This document shows positions 5,703 to 12,102 of a stretch of DNA of 14,143 nt, piece by piece (positions within the stretch are counted from its first letter, which is position 1; each line of letters starts with the position of its first letter). The notes under the pieces are model-generated. The model saw nothing but the letters and a program-made list of their open reading frames with translations. It searched no databases and was not told the DNA's origin. The position numbers and the translations under genes are program-made. The DNA is from JBAYJT01 sp041664965. Lineage in GTDB: Bacteria > Pseudomonadota > Gammaproteobacteria > UBA9339. Location: contig JBAYJT010000043.1 of NCBI GenBank assembly GCA_041664965.1, positions 1-14,143 of the forward strand, read 5' to 3'.

Positions 5703-6947
5703 TTAAACCGCTATTTCCTTTATTAATATCGACCGCCTTATCATAGCATAGCAAATCGAGCCTAATATGCTTAGGGCACCACTTACAAGAAACACAAAAT
5801 TATAATCTCGTCCTGTCATAGATAGTAAATATCCTGTTCCTATAGGAGCCAAAGCCCCGCCAATAAAATTTGCAAAATTTTGCATTCCACCAAAAGTGCC
5901 AGCAACCTCTTTCGGCGAAATATCTCCCACAAGAGCCCACAGTATCCCTGCGCGAGCAGAAACAGCGAAAGTGCTAACTGTTAACAATAATATGACCATG
6001 TTAAGATTATCAACATAGTTCACCAATAATGCAGTACTTCCAGCCAGAAGAGATCCTACAACCACAGGCATTAGGCGCGCTCGTATAACATTTACTCCCC
6101 TTTTGATAAGTAAATCCGATAAATAGCCTCCTATCGGTATAGCAAAAGCACCAGCTATGAAAGGAATGGCGGCAAACCATCCTGCATTTTTAAGACTCAG
6201 ATGCTTAGCGTCTATGAGATAAGTAGGAAGCCAAGTAAAATAGAAAAAAAACAAATAGGAATTACCTACATTTCCAAGATTAAGCCACCAAGATGTGGGG
6301 TGCTTAAATAAAGCCCAACTGCTAAACTTTATTTTGCTTTTTTGCTCATTTTCATCTTCGCTAACAACATATTTTTCATCGTCTTTTTGATAAAATTTAA
6401 TCCACAAAAAAGCAATTAGAAAACCTACGATTCCCAAAATAATGAACATGCCCCTCCAACCAAAACCAATAATTAAGAATGTTAGTAGCGGCGGCGCAAA
6501 ACCATTAGCCACCATCATACCCAAGTTAATAACAGAAGAGGCAATCCCTCGTTGTTTTTTTATAAAATAACGCTGCGTTATTTTTCCTCCTATAATAAAA
6601 AAAGGCGACTCGGCAATTCCTAAAATTATTCTAGTAATACATAATGAAAAAAAACCGACGGTAAAACCTCCTAAAACCGTTACAAATGACCAGATAAACA
6701 AGGACCAAACCAATACCCTATTAATCCCTAACTTGTCTACCAACCCTCCAGCGAACAAATTTGATAGAGCGTAGGACCACATAAAGGCCGAAAGCAAAAA
6801 CCCCATCTGGATATCTGTCATTCCAAATTCAGCTCTTATCGTGGTATTTGCTATACTCAAATTGATTCTGTCCATATAATTTATGATGGACGCAAACAGC
6901 ATTATATAAACAAGCTGCCACTTATAGTCTTTATACAGTGCAGACAT
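5703..6947 (-). CDS. MFS transporter, ACS (anion:cation symporter) family
   Basis: A 414-residue major facilitator with about twelve membrane segments. The N-terminal region (INYMDRINLSIA), LSAFMWSYALSNLFAGGLVDKLG (motif A zone after segment 2) and ITRIILGIAESPFF (segment 4) are characteristic of the anion:cation symporter family, which carries sugar acids, hexuronates and other organic anions with protons. The substrate cannot be read from sequence. The ATG at 6947 is chosen over one eight codons upstream because AAGGG lies about eight bases before it and because N-terminal homology begins there. The lysR stop codon (6949-6951) is one base upstream, giving TAA-A-ATG, so both are translated from one mRNA. 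The 42-base repeat lies just past the stop. Confidence 0.88.
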   Translation of the reverse strand: MSALYKDYKWQLVYIMLFASIINYMDRINLSIANTTIRAEFGMTDIQMGFLLSAFMWSYALSNLFAGGLVDKLGINRVLVWSLFIWSFVTVLGGFTVGFFSLCITRIILGIAESPFFIIGGKITQRYFIKKQRGIASSVINLGMMVANGFAPPLLTFLIIGFGWRGMFIILGIVGFLIAFLWIKFYQKDDEKYVVSEDENEQKSKIKFSSWALFKHPTSWWLNLGNVGNSYLFFFYFTWLPTYLIDAKHLSLKNAGWFAAIPFIAGAFAIPIGGYLSDLLIKRGVNVIRARLMPVVVGSLLAGSTALLVNYVDNLNMVILLLTVSTFAVSARAGILWALVGDISPKEVAGTFGGMQNFANFIGGALAPIGTGYLLSMTGRDYNFVFLVSGALSILGSICYAMIRRSILIKEIAV

Positions 6948-6948
6948 T

Positions 6949-7881
6949 TTAAACACCCTTAGCCAATTCAATAATGCTTTCTCTCAACCAACGATGTGCT
7001 GGGTTATTACGATTTTTAGGATGCCAAACCATTTCAATTTTGGTGTGGCAACAGCCTTTTATTGGAAATGCCAAAGACTGAGTTGCTAAAGGTAAAGAAG
7101 CAGCAACTGCTTTTGCAGCGCGTTCAGGAACAACACCAATTAGATTAGTATTAGGCAGAGTATATAGTGCCGCTAAAGTATGCGGTACGGTAGCAACTGC
7201 ATTGCGCCGCTCACACCCAATTTCTTTCAAATAAGCCTCACTACATAAATCCGAGCGTTCTTCTGGATATAAAACAATAATTTGTGGCGCTCTTACGAAA
7301 TCTTTAAGAGAAATCGGTTTTGTTAGCAATGGGTTTTGGTTCCAGCCTATACAAACTGGACGATCTGTAAAGATAAGACGCGTAACTAATTCCTTAGGTA
7401 TTTTTGCATAAAATATTCCAATCATTAGGTCAATATCATCATCTTCTAATGGCTTACTGCTCGCTAAGTAACTTTTATGCTTCACTGTTACAGTAGTCAA
7501 CGGCGCTTCCTTAGCAAGAAATCGCATCAAAGGCGGCAGTAAAACTAACTCAGTATAATCAGACAAGCCTAAAATAAAATTCTGTTTAGCCGTTTTAGGA
7601 TTAAAGTTATTTGGTTCAGTAAAAACTTCTGTAACTTGATTTATAACCTCGTTTATTTTATCAGCCAATTCTAAGGCACGTGGAGTCGGCAACATGCTAC
7701 TAGCCTGCCCTCGTACAAAAAGTTCATCCTTAAATAATATACGAAGTTGTTTTAAAGCATTGCTCATCGCAGCTTGACTCATGTGCAATGCTTTAGCAGC
7801 GCGAGTCACATGCCGCTCTTTCAATAAAGCCTGCAATGCAAACAATAAGTTGATATTAATTTTTGATAAATTAGGTTTCAT
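6949..7881 (-). CDS. LysR-type transcriptional regulator
   Basis: A 310-residue regulator. The N-terminal winged helix (ININLLFALQALLKERHVTRAAKALHMSQAAMSNALKQLR, split across residues 8-47) is the LysR HTH, closest in style to the NodD/SyrM branch. The FVRG and PTPRALELA segments follow, then an effector-binding domain of about 200 residues. The start at 7881 is supported by GAGGAT seven bases upstream; an ORF extension to 7950 adds a Cys-rich stretch with no homology and overlaps the divergent gene. It is cotranscribed with the ACS transporter and divergent from a Bcr/CflA transporter, so it probably controls one or both. A dyad TGATA-N6-TATCA in the 60-base intergenic space is a possible binding site. 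Confidence 0.92.
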   Translation of the reverse strand: MKPNLSKININLLFALQALLKERHVTRAAKALHMSQAAMSNALKQLRILFKDELFVRGQASSMLPTPRALELADKINEVINQVTEVFTEPNNFNPKTAKQNFILGLSDYTELVLLPPLMRFLAKEAPLTTVTVKHKSYLASSKPLEDDDIDLMIGIFYAKIPKELVTRLIFTDRPVCIGWNQNPLLTKPISLKDFVRAPQIIVLYPEERSDLCSEAYLKEIGCERRNAVATVPHTLAALYTLPNTNLIGVVPERAAKAVAASLPLATQSLAFPIKGCCHTKIEMVWHPKNRNNPAHRWLRESIIELAKGV

Positions 7882-7924
7882 AATGATCCTCATTTCAAAA
7901 CAGCATGATACTAATTTATCAAAA
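7861..7924. promoter_or_regulatory. Inverted repeat and LysR-type operator candidate at the divergent lysR/bcr start
   Basis: TTTTGATAAATT (7861-7872, inside the first lysR codons) and AATTTATCAAAA (7913-7924) are perfect 12-base inverted repeats 40 bases apart. The right arm is also half of a tighter dyad, TGATA (7906-7910) N6 TATCA (7917-7921), close to the interrupted palindromes LysR proteins bind. In the lysR mRNA the long arms could pair and enclose the ribosome binding site (GAGGAT) and start codon; as DNA they could hold two regulator dimers. Function is inferred from position and symmetry only. Confidence 0.45.
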
Positions 7925-7941
7925 CCTTGTAAACTGCGACA

Positions 7942-9138
7942 ATGCTGCAAAACAAAAAAAAGAGTATATTTATCCTGTTATTTGCCTGCCCCTTTCTAAT
8001 GGGAACTTGTATTGACCTGTATGTTCCATCTTTGCCGATTATAGCCGATTACTTTCATGTCTCTGAAAGTTTAATACAGCTCACTATTAGCTCGTATATG
8101 CTAAGCTATGCTCTAGGGCAATTTTTCTTAGGAGTTCTGTCTGACACGATTGGCAGACGAAAAATTTTGCTTTTCAGTAGCTTAACTTTCATTTTAGCAA
8201 GTTTCATCGCCCCCTTTTCTAGTAGCATTTATATTTTAATTGTATGTCGTTTTTTGCAAGGATTAGGGACAGCAGGAATGGCTGTAACAATACGTGCTGT
8301 TGCCGTCGACTACTTTACTGGAAGCTCTATAGCAAAAGCAATGAATAACATTTCTATTGGCTGGTCATTGGGACCAATACTAGGACCTTTTATTGGCGGA
8401 TATTTGCAACATTATTTTAACTGGCAAGCAGATTTTTATTTTTTTGGTGGTTATGGATTTATAGTTTTTCTATTAATATTTTTCACTATACCGGAAACCC
8501 ATTTGAATTTGCAGCCATTACACCCCAAAAAGATTTTTATTAACGTAAAAACCGTCCTTGCCCACAAAGTATTTGTATTTGCTGCTTTTGCTTGTTATAC
8601 GTTCTATGCATTATCGGTTATTTTTAATATGGTCGGGCCTTTTTTAATCCAAAAGATTTTAGGTTTTTCGGCAGTTGCTTATGGGAAAATGGCTCTCTTG
8701 CTCGGGATATCTTACTTTTTGGGAAATATAACTAACCGCATTCTAATTAATCATCTTAAACCAACATATATTGCATTATCTGCAGTGATCGCTGCAATAT
8801 TTATCGCCCTAGTAATGCTAGGCTTTAGCCTTTTCCTGCCAATTAACATTTACGCTATTTTGATTCCAGTGCTTATAATACTTTTTTTAGGCGGCTTAAT
8901 TGTACCGAACATGATAGGCAAATCTTCGACAGTTTTTCCAGCGCATGTAGGTGGTACGGTTAGTGCGCTTTTTGGGTCTGTTGGATTATTAGCCACTTTT
9001 GCCATATCAGTATTTACAGCTCTTCTAAAAACTAATACAGCATTTCCACTAAGCTTGCTATATGTTAGTTTAATATTATTTGTTTCAGTGTTATTAATTC
9101 GGATTTTAAAATCAGAAAAAGAAGCTGCCAGAAGGTAA
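7942..9138 (+). CDS. Bcr/CflA-family MFS drug or metabolite exporter
   Basis: A 398-residue twelve-segment major facilitator of the DHA1 drug:proton antiporter group. The Bcr/CflA signature CIDLYVPSLPIIADYF (about 23-38) is clear, followed by LGQFFLGVLSDTIGRRK (about 58-74, motif A) and CRFLQGLGTAGM (about 98-109, segment 4). SLGPILGPFIGGYL (about 146-159) is antiporter motif C. Relatives export bicyclomycin, chloramphenicol, sulfonamides or cysteine; the natural substrate here is unknown. The ribosome binding site is poor, but family alignment supports an N-terminus near this ATG. It is transcribed divergently from lysR with 60 bases between the start codons, the usual layout for a LysR-regulated efflux gene. 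Confidence 0.9.
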   Translation: MLQNKKKSIFILLFACPFLMGTCIDLYVPSLPIIADYFHVSESLIQLTISSYMLSYALGQFFLGVLSDTIGRRKILLFSSLTFILASFIAPFSSSIYILIVCRFLQGLGTAGMAVTIRAVAVDYFTGSSIAKAMNNISIGWSLGPILGPFIGGYLQHYFNWQADFYFFGGYGFIVFLLIFFTIPETHLNLQPLHPKKIFINVKTVLAHKVFVFAAFACYTFYALSVIFNMVGPFLIQKILGFSAVAYGKMALLLGISYFLGNITNRILINHLKPTYIALSAVIAAIFIALVMLGFSLFLPINIYAILIPVLIILFLGGLIVPNMIGKSSTVFPAHVGGTVSALFGSVGLLATFAISVFTALLKTNTAFPLSLLYVSLILFVSVLLIRILKSEKEAARR

Positions 9139-9158
9139 TTTATGCACGTGAAATTCAC

Positions 9159-9200
9159 AAAAACATGTCCATGTATTTTCCTTTGAAATCAATAAGTTAA
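9159..9200. repeat. 42-base dispersed repeat, copy 2
   Basis: Gapless match to 5658-5699 (33 of 42 bases), 20 bases after the Bcr/CflA stop. It includes the palindrome ACATG-TC-CATGT at its left end. Both known copies follow a major facilitator gene. The stretch up to gpmA (9201-9311) otherwise holds only the 17-base motif and the gpmA ribosome binding site. Confidence 0.6.
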
Positions 9201-9244
9201 TAAGTTATATTTTTAAGTTACAATTTCTAAGAAAAGAATGGAAA

Positions 9245-9261
9245 AATGGAATGCCTGGCAC
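9245..9261. repeat. 17-base dispersed motif AATGGAATGCCTGGCAC, copy 2
   Basis: Identical to 3899-3915. Here it lies 50 bases upstream of the gpmA start and 44 bases after the 42-base repeat. It falls in the probable gpmA promoter region, though no confident -35/-10 pair is seen. Confidence 0.65.
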
Positions 9262-9311
9262 TAACTTCTGCTCCGGAGTAAAATATCCCTTTTGAAACTA
9301 GGGAGGTAATT

Positions 9312-10070
9312 ATGTACAAAATAGTTCTTTTGCGACACGGGGAAAGCGTTTGGAATGCAGAAAATCGCTTCACTGGCTGGACTGACGTTGATCTTTCCGA
9401 AAAAGGAATTTTAGAAGCTAAAAATGCCGGCAAGTTATTGAAAGAAGCTAAATTTACGTTTGATATTGCTTTCACTTCAGTATTAAAGCGAGCCATACGC
9501 ACGCTTTGGCTGACACAGGAAGCGTTAGATCTGATGTGGATACCGGTTGTAAAGTCCTGGCGCCTCAATGAAAGACATTACGGCGCATTGCAAGGTTTAA
9601 ATAAAACTGAAATGGCCAAAAAATTTGGTGAAGAACAAGTGCATATTTGGCGTCGAAGCTACGATATACAACCCCCTGCTTTAGAAAACAATGACCCACG
9701 TTCCTCAATAAACGATCCTCGTTATAAAAACATGGACCCTGGTTTGATTCCTCTAACTGAATGCCTAAAAGATACAGTAATACGCTTCCTGCCATTTTGG
9801 TACGATCAAATTATACCGGCTATATTGTCTAAGAAAAATATTCTCATATCTGCCCATGGAAATAGTTTACGAGCCTTAGTAAAACATCTAGATAACGTTT
9901 CCGATAAAGAAATTCCAGAATTGAATATACCTACCGGCCTTCCGTTAGTATATGAACTAAATCAAGATTTTAAACCCATTAGACATTATTACCTTGGCGA
10001 TCCAGAAGCTGTTGCAAAAGCCACGCAGGCAGTGGCGAATCAAGGTAAGGCTACTTCTGCAAAAACATAA
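9312..10070 (+). CDS. gpmA: 2,3-bisphosphoglycerate-dependent phosphoglycerate mutase
   Basis: A 252-residue cytoplasmic glycolytic and gluconeogenic enzyme interconverting 3- and 2-phosphoglycerate through a phosphohistidine. It aligns along its whole length with E. coli GpmA (250 residues). LLRHGESVWN holds the phospho-accepting H9, followed by NRFTGWTDVDLSEKG, TSVLKRAIRTLW, NERHYGALQGLNK (acid residue E87) and SAHGNSLRALVKHLDN (second histidine H182). The NIPTGLPLVYEL and YYLGD endings are also conserved. AGGGAGGT seven to eight bases before the ATG marks the start. It is followed after 16 bases by the Fes-like esterase gene, suggesting a shared transcript. All catalytic residues are present, so it should be active. 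Confidence 0.97.
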   Translation: MYKIVLLRHGESVWNAENRFTGWTDVDLSEKGILEAKNAGKLLKEAKFTFDIAFTSVLKRAIRTLWLTQEALDLMWIPVVKSWRLNERHYGALQGLNKTEMAKKFGEEQVHIWRRSYDIQPPALENNDPRSSINDPRYKNMDPGLIPLTECLKDTVIRFLPFWYDQIIPAILSKKNILISAHGNSLRALVKHLDNVSDKEIPELNIPTGLPLVYELNQDFKPIRHYYLGDPEAVAKATQAVANQGKATSAKT

Positions 10071-10086
10071 CACTTAAAGGTAAATC

Positions 10087-11412
10087 ATGCCAAGAAAACT
10101 ACAAGATGTTCGCACCAACCTTACAAAACTATGCTCTGCTTTGCATGGAACCCCGTTCGAAGCTTTCGAAACTAAAGTAAGGGCGCAACAGAGCTGCCCT
10201 TTGGTGGAAGATATCCAAGGAGATACAGAGCATAAGCGGGTTACTTTTTTTTATTATGATGAGAAAGGAGATGCAGAAACAGTCAAAGTATGCGGGCGCT
10301 ATCCTAGTTTTAAGCAGGCATTTCAAAGGGTTGGCAACATTTGTATTATAACAGCTGATTTACCGAAAGATTTTTGTACTACTTATTATTTCGAGGTTAA
10401 AAGAAAAGGTGCTGAAAAACCAGAAATAATCGAACATGATCCCCTAAACCCACGCTGCTTTTACGAAAGTGCTCGTAATTTCAATCCCGTTCTGGATCTA
10501 TTAAAACCTTTTAATCAGCAACAAGAACAACGCGCCATTGCAGAGCAAGAAGCGGCTATGGAAAATATAAAGAAACAAGACCGCTTAAAAACATATTACA
10601 TAAATAGCCACGGCGTCATAGCTGATATAACAGATCCAGCTTATACCAAAGACGGAACTGAACGCATATTTCATGTACATTTACCAGAAGGATATGATCC
10701 AACTAAAGCTTACCCAATGCGCTTATTTTTAGATGGGAAGTGGTATTTAGACGCCGCCGAGGTCCCTACAATTTTAGAAGATGGCAAAACTATAAACATT
10801 ATGCTTGAACCCAAAGCAATTGAAGGTAATGCAAACATAGACCGCGATTATGAATATCGCCCCGATCGAAATATTAAAGGATTTACTGAATTTTTATCTA
10901 AAACGTTTATTCCTAGCGTACAAGAAAAATTTCACGTATCTACGGCGCCTGCGGATGTTACCATCTGCGGATCCAGTCTAAGTGGCTTTGCTGCTATGCA
11001 TATTGGGCTGCATCATCCAGAAATTTTTGGCAATGTCTTAACGCAGTCCGCTGCACTTTGGCTTAGTGAAAGCCGCTTTACAAAGAAAGGCGAAGATTTC
11101 ACATTATTACCACCTGGTGAAAAATTTTTGTTTCCAGAACTTAGATCAGGAGAACTGAATATAAATCAATTACGGCAATCGCGATTTTACATGGAAACAC
11201 TTAGTCATGACTTCCCTTCAAATTGTATAGCTAATCGTGATTTCGTTGACGCTATGAGAGATCTAAAAATCCCTTGCCGCACTGCGGAAAAACCTGGCGA
11301 GCATCACTTTGCCGTTTGGGAAAAATCCCTACCCGAGGCAACCCGCATCTTGCAAGAGAGATCGCTTAGAGCGGAAGCAGAAACAAGCGCACCAACACCA
11401 ACTTTAAAATAA
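10087..11412 (+). CDS. Fes-like (enterochelin esterase family) putative esterase
   Basis: A 441-residue alpha/beta hydrolase with the architecture of ferric-enterobactin esterases. It has an N-terminal beta-sandwich domain (about 45-130) and a C-terminal esterase-D/PF00756 domain (about 185-425). The nucleophile elbow is CGSSLSGFAAMHIGLHHPE with S297 as likely nucleophile; the usual G-x-S-x-G reads G-x-S-x-S-G. GEHHFAVW (H406) matches the GGHD..W histidine motif of Fes, and NRDFVDAM precedes it. No signal peptide is visible, so it should act in the cytoplasm, as Fes does when freeing iron from siderophores. No siderophore genes are nearby, and the operon partner is gpmA (16-base gap, AAAGGT ribosome binding site), so another ester substrate is quite possible. 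A linker at about 168-187 is Gln/Glu-rich. Confidence 0.8.
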   Translation: MPRKLQDVRTNLTKLCSALHGTPFEAFETKVRAQQSCPLVEDIQGDTEHKRVTFFYYDEKGDAETVKVCGRYPSFKQAFQRVGNICIITADLPKDFCTTYYFEVKRKGAEKPEIIEHDPLNPRCFYESARNFNPVLDLLKPFNQQQEQRAIAEQEAAMENIKKQDRLKTYYINSHGVIADITDPAYTKDGTERIFHVHLPEGYDPTKAYPMRLFLDGKWYLDAAEVPTILEDGKTINIMLEPKAIEGNANIDRDYEYRPDRNIKGFTEFLSKTFIPSVQEKFHVSTAPADVTICGSSLSGFAAMHIGLHHPEIFGNVLTQSAALWLSESRFTKKGEDFTLLPPGEKFLFPELRSGELNINQLRQSRFYMETLSHDFPSNCIANRDFVDAMRDLKIPCRTAEKPGEHHFAVWEKSLPEATRILQERSLRAEAETSAPTPTLK

Positions 11413-11457
11413 GATCTATATCTCAACAAAATCTAAATTCATAAAAAATTTCTTTGT

Positions 11458-11482
11458 CAATACCGTAAAAAACACGGTATTG
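11458..11482 (+). repeat. Dispersed hairpin repeat, copy 2 (perfect stem)
   Basis: CAATACCGT (11458-11466) and ACGGTATTG (11474-11482) form a perfect 9-bp stem with the loop AAAAAAC. It lies 45 bases past the esterase stop and 69 before the second ORF6N gene, in the same orientation as the copies at 2845 and 14026. The bases TTTGT before and CG after are shared with other copies. It may be a small mobile or regulatory element. Confidence 0.85.
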
Positions 11483-11551
11483 CGAAATATATTCAACCAA
11501 GCAAAATAGCCTTGACTCAAAATCCATTAAAAATTCCAGCGAGGTATATTT

Positions 11552-12097
11552 ATGAAATTAATTACGTATGACCAAGTCCAATCTAAGATTATTGAAATAC
11601 GCAATCAGAAGGTTATTTTGGATACAGATGTCGCAGAACTCTACGGCGTTGAAACAAGAGATATTAATAAAGCAGTAAAAAACAATCCTGACAAATTCCC
11701 CAATAATTACATTCTTACATTAAATCCAAACGAAAAAATGGAACTGGTGGAAAATTTCCACCGGTTAAACCCATTAAAACATTCCACATATTTGCCTAAA
11801 GCCTTCACAGAACGTGGCCTATACATGCTTGCCACAATTCTCAAAAGCCCGCAAGCTATCGCCACCACCATTGCAATTATCGACACTTTTGCAAAAATCA
11901 AAGAGCTAACTCGAGAGGTTTACCACTTTGCGCAGGCTAAAACTGACAAACAAAGAGTGAAAATCTTTGAAAACAGTACAGAAATAATAGCCGATCTTCT
12001 AGATAACGAACTGACCGTTAGCCAACAAGAAACCAGTTTAAAAGTTAAATTACCGTTTTTTGAAATTACGAAAAAAGTAACTCGCGTAAAGAAATAA
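11552..12097 (+). CDS. ORF6N-domain protein, copy 2 (LKHS-type central cassette)
   Basis: A 181-residue paralogue of the protein at 312-857, equal in length. Hand alignment gives 39/50 identity in residues 1-50, 6/33 in 51-83 and 95/98 in 84-181. The central cassette here is FHRLNPLKHSTYLP, another form seen among ORF6N proteins, instead of the KSQFATS form. At DNA level the C-terminal part has many synonymous changes, so the high protein identity reflects selection rather than a very recent copy. GAGG before the ATG (nine bases spacing) supports the start. It is convergent with the autotransporter gene, the two stop codons being only 5 bases apart. DNA-binding or antirepressor-like activity is the family-level inference. 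Confidence 0.85.
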   Translation: MKLITYDQVQSKIIEIRNQKVILDTDVAELYGVETRDINKAVKNNPDKFPNNYILTLNPNEKMELVENFHRLNPLKHSTYLPKAFTERGLYMLATILKSPQAIATTIAIIDTFAKIKELTREVYHFAQAKTDKQRVKIFENSTEIIADLLDNELTVSQQETSLKVKLPFFEITKKVTRVKK

Positions 12098-12102
12098 TTT
12101 TT

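Noticed and set aside
7882..7950. N-terminal extension of the LysR protein to 7950
   Set aside because: It would overlap the divergent exporter gene, has no homology to LysR N-termini, and a good ribosome binding site precedes the ATG at 7881.
7781..7999. 72-codon plus-strand open frame over the lysR start
   Set aside because: Antisense shadow of the lysR HTH region and overlapping the exporter gene in another frame.
9253..9272. Sigma-54-like promoter (TGGCAC ... TGCT) before gpmA
   Set aside because: The GG and GC elements are one base too far apart, and the TGGCAC belongs to the 17-base repeat also found at 3899-3915 with no matching -12 element.
9227..9568. 113-codon minus-strand open frame antisense to gpmA
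   Set aside because: Complement of the highly conserved gpmA coding sequence with no protein features of its own.
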